This document shows, piece after piece, positions 17,051 to 25,698 of a stretch of 64,000 bases of DNA. Position numbers and translations under genes: made by a program. The stretch's first letter is position 1. Each line of letters starts with the position of its first letter. Below the pieces are notes generated by a model. That model was not told where the DNA came from. It worked only from the letters and a program-made list of their open reading frames with translations, and made no database searches. This stretch comes from Kocuria rosea (GTDB lineage: Bacteria; Actinomycetota; Actinomycetes; Actinomycetales; Micrococcaceae), in NCBI RefSeq assembly GCF_006094695.1, contig NZ_CP035103.1:3162001-3226000 (forward strand), written 5' to 3'.

Positions 17051-17479
17051 TCAGCCGGAGCAGCGCTCCTGCAGGCCTTTGACCTCCTGGACCACGCTGA
17101 TGAAGGAGCGCTCGCCCTGCCGGAAGCCGGCGACGGCCTCACGGACCGAGGTGAGCTGCCCGGACAGCTCGTCCGGGGCGGTGGCCGCGAGCTCGTCGAC
17201 GTCGGTGAACAGCCCGGCGGGATCGTCCCGCAGCTGCTGCGGCGCGGTGCGCACGGTCTCGAGCACGCGGGCGCACGTCTCCTGGACGGTGGCCGGCGAG
17301 GCCCCGCCGGAGGCCGTGGGGGCGCTCGCGGCGGCGGACGCCGTCGCATCCGGCCCGGTGCCGGCCGCACTGTCCCCGTCGGAGGAGGAGGACGAGCAGC
17401 CGGCGAGGGCCAGGAGCAGGACGGACGCCGTCGCCGCCGCGCGGATCGCCGCGGGACGGGGCGCACAGGCGGTGGGCAC
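17051..17479 (-). CDS. Hypothetical lipoprotein
   Basis: A 142-residue secreted lipoprotein. A positively charged start and hydrophobic stretch end in a lipobox (LLLALAGC, Cys near residue 28), followed by a Ser/Asp/Ala-rich linker of about 35 residues and a helical domain with two further cysteines (ETCARVL and QERCSG) that could form a disulfide. Not recognised beyond this. It is divergent from the amidase gene, with a TAGGCT hexamer (minus strand, 17551-17546) as candidate -10. Confidence 0.8.
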   Translation of the reverse strand: MPTACAPRPAAIRAAATASVLLLALAGCSSSSSDGDSAAGTGPDATASAAASAPTASGGASPATVQETCARVLETVRTAPQQLRDDPAGLFTDVDELAATAPDELSGQLTSVREAVAGFRQGERSFISVVQEVKGLQERCSG

Positions 17480-17545
17480 GGGGGTCTCCTGCGGGTCGGG
17501 GAAGATCGGGAACCGGGGCGCGCGGGCACGCCCCGGACAGCCGCC

Positions 17546-17558
17546 AGCCTACTAGCCT
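17546..17558. promoter_or_regulatory. Back-to-back divergent -10 hexamers
   Basis: TAGGCT on the minus strand (17551-17546) and TAGCCT on the plus strand (17553-17558) are separated by one base, placing opposing promoters for the lipoprotein and amidase genes almost on top of each other. Confidence 0.4.
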
Positions 17559-17618
17559 GGGCTCAGCGCCCTGCGGATCCCCGGAGGAGACCGCGCGACC
17601 GTCGGACAGGAGCCTGCC

Positions 17619-19130
17619 GTGACCTCGATCGGAGACCTCAGCGCCGTGCAGCTGCGGGACGCGCTCGCGCGCGGCGAGCTGGGCGCGGTGGAGACCGCCG
17701 AGCACTTCCTGGCCAGGATCGAGGCGCGCAATCCGGCGCTGGGGGCGTTCGTCCACGTCGCGGCGGACCTCGCCCTCGACCGGGCGCGCGCGCTCGACGC
17801 CCTGCCCGCCGGGGCCGCGCGCGGGGCGCTGCACGGCGTGCCGCTCGCGGTGAAGGACCTGCACGACGTCGCCGGGATGCCCACCGCCTACGGTTCCGCC
17901 GCCGTGGCCGGGCGGCGCGGCGGCGCGCCCGTGGCGGAGGCCGACGACGACCTCGCGGCCGTGCTCGGCGCGGCCGGGGCGGTGTGCCTGGGCAAGACCC
18001 AGGTGCCCGAGTTCGGCCTCAACTGCTACTCCGAAAACCTCGTGGCCCCGCCCGCCCGGAACCCGCACGACCCGTCGACGGGGGCCGGCGGCTCCTCGGG
18101 CGGCCAGGCGGCGGCCGTGGCGGCGGGGCTGCTCCCGGTGGCGCCGGGATCCGACGGCGGAGGGTCGGTGCGCATCCCGGCGGCGGTGTGCGGGCTGGTC
18201 GGGCTCAAGCCCAACCGCGGCCGGGTGCCCACCGCGGACGCGCAGTCGGACGCCGCCCAGCTCGTGGTGAACGGCCCTCTCGCCCGCACGGCCGAGGACG
18301 CGGCGCTGCTGCTCGACGTCCTGTGCGCCCCCGCGCCCGGCCCGGCGCACGGCAACGTGGTGCGCCGGGCAGTCCGCGCCGCCCCGCAGGGGTCCTTCCT
18401 AAACGGTGTGCGCGCGGCCCGGCGGGGCGACCTCCCGTGGGGGGACCGGCCGCTGCGGATCGGGGTGAGCACCGCCTCCCCGTTCGACGCCGTCCAGGAC
18501 ATCGAGGTCTCCCCGGAGGCCCGCGCCGCCCTCGACGCGGGCGTCGCCCTGCTGCGGGCCGCCGGTCACGAGGTCGAGGAGGCCGAGCTGTCCTACGACC
18601 CCGAGTACCCGGGGGCCTTCTTCGACGTGTGGACCACCTCGATGGGCACCGCCCCGCTGGACGACGAGCAGGCGGGGAGGCTCACCGGCCTCGCGGGGGC
18701 CTTCCGCGCCCGCGCCCTGCGCCGGTCGGCGGTCGAGCTGGCGCAGGCCGTGGGCGTCCTGCGCCGGATCGAGCAGGACGTGGTCCGGGCCTACGGCGCC
18801 TGGGACGTGGTCCTGACGCCCGCGCTCGCCATGACACCGCGGCCGCTGGGCTGGTACTGGGAGGGCTACGACCTCGCGGACCCCGCGGGCGCGGACCAGG
18901 ACTACCGGCGCCAGTGCGGGTACACGCCGTGGACCTCGGTCGTGAACGTCGTGGGCCTGCCCGCCGTGACCGTCCCGACGCTGTGGACCCGCGCGGCGAG
19001 CCACGACGACGGGCCGGTCGTGCCCATGGGCGTCCAGCTCATCGGCCACCCGAGCGCGGAGGCGCAGCTGCTCGCCGTCGTCGCCCAGCTCGAGGACCAG
19101 GGCCGCCCCGGCCCCCGCGCCACCGCCTAG
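17619..19130 (+). CDS. Amidase signature-family hydrolase
   Basis: A 503-residue amidase with the Ser-cisSer-Lys catalytic triad: Lys in PLAVKDLHD, cis-Ser in [14 protein letters not shown] and nucleophile Ser in [19 protein letters not shown]. The family hydrolyses amides of varied structure; the substrate is unknown. It is not GatA of the tRNA amidotransferase on context, because gatB and gatC are absent. The GTG at 17619 has ACAGGAG about six bases upstream. Its TAG stop shares the palindrome CTAG with the stop of the convergent small gene. Confidence 0.9.
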   Translation: MTSIGDLSAVQLRDALARGELGAVETAEHFLARIEARNPALGAFVHVAADLALDRARALDALPAGAARGALHGVPLAVKDLHDVAGMPTAYGSAAVAGRRGGAPVAEADDDLAAVLGAAGAVCLGKTQVPEFGLNCYSENLVAPPARNPHDPSTGAGGSSGGQAAAVAAGLLPVAPGSDGGGSVRIPAAVCGLVGLKPNRGRVPTADAQSDAAQLVVNGPLARTAEDAALLLDVLCAPAPGPAHGNVVRRAVRAAPQGSFLNGVRAARRGDLPWGDRPLRIGVSTASPFDAVQDIEVSPEARAALDAGVALLRAAGHEVEEAELSYDPEYPGAFFDVWTTSMGTAPLDDEQAGRLTGLAGAFRARALRRSAVELAQAVGVLRRIEQDVVRAYGAWDVVLTPALAMTPRPLGWYWEGYDLADPAGADQDYRRQCGYTPWTSVVNVVGLPAVTVPTLWTRAASHDDGPVVPMGVQLIGHPSAEAQLLAVVAQLEDQGRPGPRATA

Positions 19131-19318
19131 GAGTGGCCCAGGGCCTCCTCCTCCGAGTCGGGGTCGTCCGGATCGGTGGCCGCCTGGGGGTCCTCCTCCG
19201 GCTCGAAGCCGGTCGCGTTCTCGTCGGTGGTCAGCCCGATGCCCTGCTCGTTGTCCGGGACGGTGCCCTCCGGGCCCTTGCCCGAGCCCTCGGTCGTCCC
19301 GCCGGGTGCGTCGCTCAT
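19127..19318 (-). CDS. Small acidic hypothetical protein
   Basis: A 63-residue, strongly acidic, probably disordered protein rich in Glu, Asp, Pro, Gly and Thr, ending in a run of acidic residues ([15 protein letters not shown]). There is no hydrophobic segment. The ATG at 19318 has GAGGAGG about nine bases upstream. Support comes from the ribosome-binding site, from stop-codon sharing with the amidase gene and from filling an otherwise empty 360-base gap; the function is unknown. Confidence 0.6.
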   Translation of the reverse strand: MSDAPGGTTEGSGKGPEGTVPDNEQGIGLTTDENATGFEPEEDPQAATDPDDPDSEEEALGHS

Positions 19319-19479
19319 GGTGTCCCTGCCTCCTCGTTCGGTCCTGCCCTGTCTGGTGCCCTCATCCTGTCCCACCGGCCACGATTCCTCCACCCCCGCG
19401 CGGGCCTCCCGCGCGGCACGGAGCACGAAACCTGGCGACCCGATCGCGTGCCAGCCTCCGCGGGCCCGCCGCCCGGCGG

Positions 19480-19485
19480 TAGGTT
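19480..19485 (+). promoter_or_regulatory. Candidate -10 element of pgm (leaderless)
   Basis: TAGGTT is followed by seven bases and then the ATG of pgm, with no Shine-Dalgarno sequence, so transcription probably starts at or next to the start codon. Confidence 0.5.
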
Positions 19486-19492
19486 GGGCGCC

Positions 19493-21127
19493 ATGACCAA
19501 TCGTGCGGGCACCGTCGCCCAACCCAGTGACCTCGTCGACCTCGGCAAGCTCCTCGACGCCTACACCGACGTCGTGCCCGACCCCTCGGACCCGGACCAG
19601 CGCGTGGCGTTCGGCACGTCCGGGCACCGCGGCTCGTCCCTCAAGGCCTCGTTCAACGAGCAGCACATTGCGGCGATCACGCAGGCCATCGTGGAGTACC
19701 GCGCCGGCCAGCGGATCACGGGCCCGCTGTTCATGGGCAAGGACACCCACGCCCTGTCCGGGCCCGCGCAGGACACCGCGCTCGAGGTGCTGGCCGCCAA
19801 CGAGGTCACCGTCCTGCTGGACTCCCGGGACGGCTACGTGCCCACCCCGGCGCTGTCCCACGCGATCCTGACCCACAACGCGGGCCGGGCGGAGGCGGTG
19901 GCCGACGGCATCGTCATCACCCCCTCGCACAACCCGCCCGGTGACGGCGGCTTCAAGTACAACCCGCCCAACGGCGGCCCCGCGGACTCCGACGCCACCG
20001 AGTGGATCGCCCAGCGGGCCAACCACTTCCTCGAGAACGGCATGTCCGGGGTCCGCCGGGTCTCCCTGGAGCGGGCGCGGGCGGCGGAGACCACGGGCGC
20101 CTACGACTTCCTCGAGGAGTACGTGCGGACGCTGCCGGAGGTCGTCGACCTCGACGTGGTCCGGGACTCCGGCCTGCACATCGGCGCGGACCCCATGGGC
20201 TCGGCCTCCGTGGCCTACTGGGGCGAGATCGCCCAGCGCTTCGGGCTGAACATGACCGTGGTGAACCCGCAGGTGGACCCGCAGTGGGCGTTCATGACCC
20301 TCGACTGGGACGAGAAGATCCGGATGGACTGCTCCTCCCCGAACGCCATGGCCTCCCTCATCGGCAACCGGGACAAGTACGACATCGCCACCGGCAACGA
20401 CGCCGACACCGACCGCCACGGCATCGTGACCCCGGACGCGGGGCTGATGAACCCGAACCACTACCTGGCGGTGGCGATCGACTACCTCTTCCGCGAGCGC
20501 ACCGGCTGGTCCCCGGACGCCGGGGTCGGCAAGACCCTGGTGTCCTCCTCGATCATCGACCGGGTGGCGGCCTCGCTGGGCCGCGAGCTCGTGGAGGTGC
20601 CGGTGGGCTTCAAGTGGTTCGTGCCCGGCCTGATGGACGGCTCGATCGGCTTCGGCGGCGAGGAGTCCGCGGGCGCGTCCTTCCTGCGCCGGGACGGCTC
20701 CGTGTGGTCCACCGACAAGGACGGGATCATCCTGGCCCTGCTGGCCTCGGAGATCACGGCCCGCACCGGCAAGACCCCGTCCCAGCGCTACACGGAGCTC
20801 ACCGAGGAGTTCGGCGCCCCGATCTACCAGCGCATCGACGCCCCGGCGAGCCGGGAGCAGAAGGCCGCCCTGAAGAAGCTCTCCCCGGCCCAGGTCGAGG
20901 CGGACACCCTGGCCGGCGAGCAGATCACGGCGAAGCTCACGAACGCCCCCGGCAATGGCGCGGCGATCGGCGGGCTGAAGGTCACCACGAAGAACGCGTG
21001 GTTCGCGGCCCGGCCGTCCGGCACGGAGGACGTCTACAAGATCTACGCGGAGTCGTTCCTCGGCGAGGAGCACCTGCAGCAGGTCCAGCGGGAGGCCAAG
21101 GCGCTGGTGGACGGCGTCATCTCCTGA
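19493..21127 (+). CDS. pgm: Phosphoglucomutase (alpha-D-glucose phosphate-specific)
   Basis: Interconverts glucose 1-phosphate and glucose 6-phosphate. The 544-residue length and motifs match the bacterial Pgm group: an N-terminal [10 protein letters not shown] segment, the phosphoserine loop in [16 protein letters not shown], the metal-binding loop [12 protein letters not shown], the sugar-specificity loop [12 protein letters not shown], and the C-terminal phosphate-binding [16 protein letters not shown]. The ATG at 19493 follows TAGGTT by seven bases. Its last 11 bases overlap the convergent DtxR-type regulator gene. Confidence 0.96.
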   Translation: MTNRAGTVAQPSDLVDLGKLLDAYTDVVPDPSDPDQRVAFGTSGHRGSSLKASFNEQHIAAITQAIVEYRAGQRITGPLFMGKDTHALSGPAQDTALEVLAANEVTVLLDSRDGYVPTPALSHAILTHNAGRAEAVADGIVITPSHNPPGDGGFKYNPPNGGPADSDATEWIAQRANHFLENGMSGVRRVSLERARAAETTGAYDFLEEYVRTLPEVVDLDVVRDSGLHIGADPMGSASVAYWGEIAQRFGLNMTVVNPQVDPQWAFMTLDWDEKIRMDCSSPNAMASLIGNRDKYDIATGNDADTDRHGIVTPDAGLMNPNHYLAVAIDYLFRERTGWSPDAGVGKTLVSSSIIDRVAASLGRELVEVPVGFKWFVPGLMDGSIGFGGEESAGASFLRRDGSVWSTDKDGIILALLASEITARTGKTPSQRYTELTEEFGAPIYQRIDAPASREQKAALKKLSPAQVEADTLAGEQITAKLTNAPGNGAAIGGLKVTTKNAWFAARPSGTEDVYKIYAESFLGEEHLQQVQREAKALVDGVIS

Positions 21128-21815
21128 CGGGCCCCGGAGGCGGTCCGGGCCGGTCCCGGGGCCGGACCCAGACCGCCTCCGCGGCGAGGACGTCCACCTC
21201 GACGACGTCCCCGTCCAGCACCACGGGCACCGCGCGAAACCGGTGCTCGCCGAGCACGAGCTCGGTGCCCGGCCGGATGCCGGCGGTTCCGAGCCGGCGC
21301 AGCACGGCCGGATCCGCGTCCGAGACCCGGGCCACCACCACGGGACTGCCCGGGGCGACGTCGGCGAGGAGCACGGCCGGGGCGGACGGCACGGTGCCGT
21401 CCCGCCGCGGGATCGGGTCGCCGTGCGGGTCCCGCTCCGGATGGCCCAGGAGGGCGTCCAGCCGGGCGACGAACTTCTCGCTCACCGCGTGCTCGAGGAC
21501 CTCGGCCTCCTCGTGCACCTCGTCCCAGGAGTAGCCCAGGTGGCCGGTGAGGAACGCCTCGAGGATCCGGTGGCGCCGCACCATCTGGACGGCGACGTCC
21601 CGGCCGCGGTCGGTGAGGACGATCCCGCCGTGGGCGGGCCGGCTCAGCAGCCCCTGCGCGGTGAGCTTCTTGACGGCCTCCGAGACGGTGGACGGGGACA
21701 GGCCCAGCCGCTGGGCCAGCCCGGTGGTGGTCACGGCGTCCGAGGACCACTCCTGGGCCAGCCAGACCGTCTTCAGGCAGTCCTGGACGGACCGGTTCAC
21801 TTCTTCCGCGCGCAC
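21117..21815 (-). CDS. DtxR/MntR-family metal-dependent transcriptional regulator
   Basis: A 232-residue repressor with an N-terminal winged helix ([23 protein letters not shown]), a dimerisation and metal-binding region ([32 protein letters not shown] read in two parts, with several His and Glu ligands) and a C-terminal SH3/FeoA-like domain (about 150-220). The family uses Fe2+ or Mn2+ as corepressor to control metal uptake; which metal is not clear here. The GTG start lies six bases after a TAGCCT hexamer, consistent with a leaderless transcript. No metal transporter is adjacent. Confidence 0.9.
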   Translation of the reverse strand: MRAEEVNRSVQDCLKTVWLAQEWSSDAVTTTGLAQRLGLSPSTVSEAVKKLTAQGLLSRPAHGGIVLTDRGRDVAVQMVRRHRILEAFLTGHLGYSWDEVHEEAEVLEHAVSEKFVARLDALLGHPERDPHGDPIPRRDGTVPSAPAVLLADVAPGSPVVVARVSDADPAVLRRLGTAGIRPGTELVLGEHRFRAVPVVLDGDVVEVDVLAAEAVWVRPRDRPGPPPGPVRR

Positions 21816-21821
21816 TCCCCC

Positions 21822-21827
21822 AGGCTA
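21822..21827 (-). promoter_or_regulatory. Candidate -10 element of the DtxR-type regulator (leaderless)
   Basis: TAGCCT on the minus strand is followed by six bases and the GTG start. The G-rich hexamer between them is too close to the start to act as a normal ribosome-binding site. Confidence 0.45.
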
Positions 21828-22041
21828 GCGACCCGCAGACGGCGCCGCCCGGCGCCGACCCCGGGCGGGCGGACCGGGGCGCATTGTGCACCCTGCGAGC
21901 CCCCGGCACGAGGAGAACCCGCCCGGACGCCCCGTGTTGCGAAGTGTGACGGATCCCGGGACCTTCCGGGGGCAGGAGCCTAGCCTGGCAGGAGTGCCCG
22001 AGCGGCGACGACGCCGCCCCGACCCGACGGAAGGAACCCCC

Positions 22042-22575
22042 ATGTCGCTCCACCTGCTCGAGATCGTTCCCGCCTCCGCGTCCAAGGACGCCGTGACCCA
22101 GCTCATCGCCACGGTCTCCGAGGCCGTCTCCGCGGCGGGCGCCGAGTTCATCGAGTCCCAGGTCACGGCAGACCACGGACGGGTGTTCGTGATCGTGGAG
22201 GCCGACAGCGCCGAGGGCCTCGCCCAGACCGTGCGCACCGCCGCCGGGGACGCCGCCGCGGAGGTCACCGGCCCCGACGCCGTCCGCCTCGTGGGCGCCG
22301 AGCTCGACGACATCAAGAAGCTCAAGGGCGACGCGCAGTACCTGGTGGAGTGGGACATCCCCGCCGAGATCACCATGGAGCAGTACCTGGCGCGCAAGAA
22401 GGCCAACTCCCCGAAGTACGCCGAGGTCCCCGAGGTCTCCTTCCTGCGCACCTACGTGCGCGAGGACACCGCCAAGTGCCTGTGCTTCTACAACGCCCCC
22501 GACGAGGCGGCCGTGGAGCGGGCCCGCCAGGCCGTGGGCACCCCGTTCGACCGGCTGTTCAAGCTCAACGTCTGA
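22042..22575 (+). CDS. DUF4242 protein, SCO4226-like putative nickel-binding protein
   Basis: A 177-residue protein. The C-terminal half (from about residue 100, YLVEWDIPAEITMEQYLARK, then LRTYVREDTAKCLCFYNAPD) matches the DUF4242 pattern, whose characterised member SCO4226 of Streptomyces binds nickel. The N-terminal half (HLLEIVPASASKDAVTQLIA, VFVIVEADSAEGLAQTV) looks like a second, diverged ferredoxin-like copy. The ATG follows GGAAGG. A TAGCCT hexamer about 55 bases upstream is a candidate -10. It lies first in a row ending in an ABC importer, separated from the next gene by a hairpin. Nickel binding is by analogy only. Confidence 0.75.
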   Translation: MSLHLLEIVPASASKDAVTQLIATVSEAVSAAGAEFIESQVTADHGRVFVIVEADSAEGLAQTVRTAAGDAAAEVTGPDAVRLVGAELDDIKKLKGDAQYLVEWDIPAEITMEQYLARKKANSPKYAEVPEVSFLRTYVREDTAKCLCFYNAPDEAAVERARQAVGTPFDRLFKLNV

Positions 22576-22596
22576 CGGGCCGCAGCACACGACGAC

Positions 22597-22627
22597 ACGG
22601 CGGTCCCCGCGAGCCGGGGGCCGCCGT
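22597..22627 (+). terminator. Hairpin after the DUF4242 gene
   Basis: A 13-bp stem (22597-22609 with 22615-22627, one T-G wobble) around a 5-base loop. There is no T-tract. It may terminate or attenuate before the flavoprotein gene. Confidence 0.65.
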
Positions 22628-22700
22628 GGTGCTTCGACGCCCGGGCCCGCCCGCCGAGCGGACGAGCCCCGCCCCGCACTCCCCGGCAGAACGGAAGACC

Positions 22701-23792
22701 ATGACCCAGTCCACGCGCTCCCCGTCCACGGCCGGCGGGCCGGACCCCGAGAGCCGGCCCCTGCTCGCGCCGCTCGTCGACTACCCCGAGCACGAGTTCG
22801 TCCGCCGCACCGCCGCGGCGCGGGCCCGCGACGTCGACACGGCCGCCGCCTCCCCGCTGGGGACCCTGCGCGAGCTGGGCGCCCGGGGGCTCCTGGACCT
22901 CGGCCTGACCGGGTCGCTGGCCCCGCAGGCGGCCGTCGTGTTCGACCTCGCCACCGAGTGCACCGCCACGGCGTTCTCCCTGTGGGCCCACCGGGCGACC
23001 GTCGAGTACCTCGCCGCCACCGGGACGGAGATCCCCGCGGACGTGCGCTCCGGGGCCGTGCCCGGCTGCTCGGCGATGGCGCCGGCCTTCAAGGACGCCG
23101 CCGGCATCGGCGAGATCCCCGTGACGCTGACCGCCGGCGCGGCGGGACCGGTCCTCGACGGCACCGTGCCGTGGGCCTCCAACCTGTACCCCGAGGGCGT
23201 CGTGGTCCTGCCCGCCGTCCGGGAGGACGGCACCCGCGTGGTGGTCCGGACCCGGGTCTCGGCACCGGGGGTGACGGTGCGCCTGCTCGAGAACCTGATG
23301 GCGCTCAACGCGACGGCCTCGGGCGTTCTCGTCCTCGAGGGCGTGGCCGTCGACCCCGCCGAGGACCTGCTGAGCGAGGACGTCCCGTCCTTCCTCGCCG
23401 CCGTCCGCGGCCCGTTCCTGCTGCTGCAGACCGCCTTCTGCCTCGGCCTCTCGGCCGCCGCGCTGACCGCCGCGCACGAGGCCCTGCAGGGCGTCGCCGA
23501 GGTGTTCCGGGAGGAGCTCGAGGAGGCGACCGCCGAGTACCGCCGCCTGCGCGCCGACCTCCTGCGTCTGGCGGAGGCGCCCCGGGAGACCGCCCCCCGG
23601 GAGCTGTTCTCCCTCAGGCTGGACGCCGCGCTGCTCACGGGCCGGGCGACCCGGATCGAGGGGAAGGTCGTGGGCGGGCGCGGCTACGCCATGTCCTCCC
23701 CCACCGCCCGCCGGGCCCGCGAGGCCGCGTTCCTGCCCGTGCAGTCCCCCACGGAAGGTCACCTGCGGTGGGTGCTGCAGAACCTGGCCTGA
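22701..23792 (+). CDS. Acyl-CoA dehydrogenase-family flavoprotein
   Basis: A 363-residue protein with the acyl-CoA-dehydrogenase layout: a helical N-terminal domain, a central beta region (LDGTVPWASNLYPEGVVVLPA, with ASNLY at the flavin-substrate cleft) and a helical C-terminal domain ending KVVGGRGYAMSSPTARRAREA. It is shorter and more diverged than true beta-oxidation enzymes, and no thioesterase, hydratase or electron-transfer flavoprotein gene is nearby. Because it overlaps the ATPase gene of a sulfonate/nitrate-type ABC importer, a DszC/SfnC-like role as a flavin-dependent enzyme acting on an imported small compound is plausible but inferred. Confidence 0.75.
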   Translation: MTQSTRSPSTAGGPDPESRPLLAPLVDYPEHEFVRRTAAARARDVDTAAASPLGTLRELGARGLLDLGLTGSLAPQAAVVFDLATECTATAFSLWAHRATVEYLAATGTEIPADVRSGAVPGCSAMAPAFKDAAGIGEIPVTLTAGAAGPVLDGTVPWASNLYPEGVVVLPAVREDGTRVVVRTRVSAPGVTVRLLENLMALNATASGVLVLEGVAVDPAEDLLSEDVPSFLAAVRGPFLLLQTAFCLGLSAAALTAAHEALQGVAEVFREELEEATAEYRRLRADLLRLAEAPRETAPRELFSLRLDAALLTGRATRIEGKVVGGRGYAMSSPTARRAREAAFLPVQSPTEGHLRWVLQNLA

Positions 23793-24520
23793 GCCCGGCC
23801 GCGCCGGCGCTCACCGTCCGCGGGCTGCGCAAGAGCTACCCGGGGGCCTCCGCGCCCGCCCTCGACGGGGTGGACCTGACCCTGCGCAGCGGCGAGACGT
23901 TCGCGGTGCTGGGCCCCAGCGGGTCCGGGAAGTCCACGCTGCTGCGGGCGATCGCGGGGCTCGAGCCCCTGGACGGGGGCAGCATCGAGTTCGGCTGCGC
24001 CGATGAGCGCTTCGCCGTCGTCTTCCAGGACCCCGGGCTGTTCCCCTGGCTGTCGGTGCGCCAGAACATCGCCCTCGGCGGGCGATACCGGCGCAACCGG
24101 GACCGCTTCGAGGACGCCCGCGTGGACGACCTGCTCGAGATCCTCGGCCTGGTCCCGCTCGCGCACACCCCCGTCCAGGAGCTCTCCGGCGGGCAGGCCC
24201 AGCGGGTGTCGGTGGGCCGCGCGCTCGCGGTGCGCCCCGACGTGCTGCTGCTCGACGAGCCGTTCAGCGCCCTGGACCCGGCGACCCGCAAGGACCTCCA
24301 GCTGTGGCTGCGCGGGCTCGCGACCGAGCTGGACCTGACGGTCTTCCTCGTGACCCACGACGTCGACGAGGCGATCACCCTCGGCGACCGGATCGGCTTC
24401 TTCGCCGGTCCGCGCGGCTTCCGCCGGCAGTGGGTCCCGGCGCAGGACGGCACGACGGCCGAGCAGATCCTCGCCCACTACCGCGGGGCCGACGACGGCT
24501 CCGGGAACTGGGTCATATGA
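23768..24520 (+). CDS. Nitrate/sulfonate/taurine-type ABC transporter ATP-binding protein
   Basis: A 250-residue ATPase. Walker A is GPSGSGKST, the Q-loop VFQDPGLFPWLSVRQN is typical of the SsuB/TauB/NrtD group, the signature is LSGGQAQRVSVGRAL and Walker B is LLLDEPFSALDP. The best start is GTG 23768, which overlaps the flavoprotein gene by 25 bases and has GAAGG about ten bases upstream; a CTG at 23789 is the alternative. Its stop overlaps the ATG of the binding-protein gene. All three transporter parts follow in order. Confidence 0.9.
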   Translation: MGAAEPGLSPAAPALTVRGLRKSYPGASAPALDGVDLTLRSGETFAVLGPSGSGKSTLLRAIAGLEPLDGGSIEFGCADERFAVVFQDPGLFPWLSVRQNIALGGRYRRNRDRFEDARVDDLLEILGLVPLAHTPVQELSGGQAQRVSVGRALAVRPDVLLLDEPFSALDPATRKDLQLWLRGLATELDLTVFLVTHDVDEAITLGDRIGFFAGPRGFRRQWVPAQDGTTAEQILAHYRGADDGSGNWVI

Positions 24521-25698
24521 GCGCCGGCGGGCCGAGCCGGCGGGTCCTGCTGCGGGCCGGGGCGGGGGCCGCGGCCCTCACCGGGCTCGGCTGGGGCGCG
24601 GGCTCCCTCTACGCGGACAGCCAGCAGGAGGCGCGCGGCGCGGCCGACCCGGAGCGCCCGGTGCGGATCGGGTACCTCCCGATCACGGACGCCTCCCCCC
24701 TGCTGGTCGCCCACGCCAACGGGTACTACGAGGACGCCGCCGTCCCGGTGGCCGACCCCGTGCTCTTCCGCAGCTGGTCCTCGCTGTCCGAGGCGTTCGT
24801 GGCGGGCAAGGTGGACGCGATCCACCTGCTGATGCCCATGGCCCTGTACATGCGCTACGGGCTGCGGGCCGACGTGCGGATCACCGCGTGGAACCACACC
24901 AACGGCTCCGCCCTGACGGTCCGCCCGGACGTGGCGGAGATCGCCGACCTGGCCGGGGAGTCCGTGGCGATCCCGGCGTGGTGGTCCGTGCACAACGTGG
25001 TGGTCCAGAAGCTGCTGCGGGCCGCAGGCCTGACCCCGGTGATGCGCGAGAACCCGTCCCGGGAGCGGCGCACGGTGGCCCTGCTGCCCATGGCGCCCTC
25101 GGACATGCTCCCCGCGCTGAACAACGGCGTGATCGGCGGGTACGTGGTGGCCGACCCGTTCAACGCCGCCGCGGAGGCGCGGCAGGTGGGGCACATCCAC
25201 CGGTTCCTCGGCGACGTGTGGCGGGACCACGCGTGCTGCGTGACCATGATGCGCGGCGAGCTCCTCCGCGACCGTCCCGCGCACGCCGCGGGGTTCATGG
25301 ACGCCCTCGTCCGGGCCCAGGCCTGGGCCCGGCAGAACCGCCCCGAGACCGCGGCGCTGCTGGCCGCCGGCTACCTCCCCCAGCCCCGGCCCGTGATCGA
25401 GCAGGCCCTGACCTACTCCGCCGCCGCGCACGGGGACGCCCTGCACCACCCGGACTGGCACGGCGAGCGCCTGGACTTCCGGCCCTACCCGTACGCGAGC
25501 TTCACCGAGGAGCTGGTCCGCGCCATGCAGGACACCGTCGTCGACGCCCCGGCGGGGTTCCTCGACGGACTGGACCCGGCGCTCGTGCACCGCGAGCTCG
25601 TCGACGACACGCTCGTGACCCGCAGCATCGAGAAGGCCGGCGGCCTCGCCGCCTTCGGCATGACCGGCACCACCCGGACCGAGGAGATCAGCGCATGA
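24517..25698 (+). CDS. ABC transporter substrate-binding protein (NrtA/SsuA-like), Tat-type signal
   Basis: A 393-residue periplasmic-type binding protein. The N-terminus SRRVLLRAGAGAAALTGLGW is a twin-arginine signal followed by a hydrophobic region, implying folded export or a cofactor. The body resembles the NMT1/NrtA-like type 2 periplasmic fold (IGYLPITDASPLLVAHANGYY, EAFVAGKVDAIHLLMPMALY, VADPFNAAAEARQVG). The ATG overlaps the ATPase stop and the last bases overlap the permease start. The ligand cannot be named; the family takes nitrate, cyanate, sulfonates, taurine or thiamine precursors. Confidence 0.87.
   Translation: MSAGGPSRRVLLRAGAGAAALTGLGWGAGSLYADSQQEARGAADPERPVRIGYLPITDASPLLVAHANGYYEDAAVPVADPVLFRSWSSLSEAFVAGKVDAIHLLMPMALYMRYGLRADVRITAWNHTNGSALTVRPDVAEIADLAGESVAIPAWWSVHNVVVQKLLRAAGLTPVMRENPSRERRTVALLPMAPSDMLPALNNGVIGGYVVADPFNAAAEARQVGHIHRFLGDVWRDHACCVTMMRGELLRDRPAHAAGFMDALVRAQAWARQNRPETAALLAAGYLPQPRPVIEQALTYSAAAHGDALHHPDWHGERLDFRPYPYASFTEELVRAMQDTVVDAPAGFLDGLDPALVHRELVDDTLVTRSIEKAGGLAAFGMTGTTRTEEISA

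Noticed and set aside
17619..19130. GatA of the glutamyl-tRNA amidotransferase
   Set aside because: The catalytic triad is shared by all amidase-signature enzymes, but gatB and gatC are absent and the gene stands alone.
16874..19492. A very long plus-strand open frame running into pgm
   Set aside because: It passes antisense through the lipoprotein gene and out of frame through the amidase gene, has Arg/Gly/Ala-rich nonsense composition, and only becomes protein-like at the pgm ATG 19493. Long open frames are expected at this GC content.
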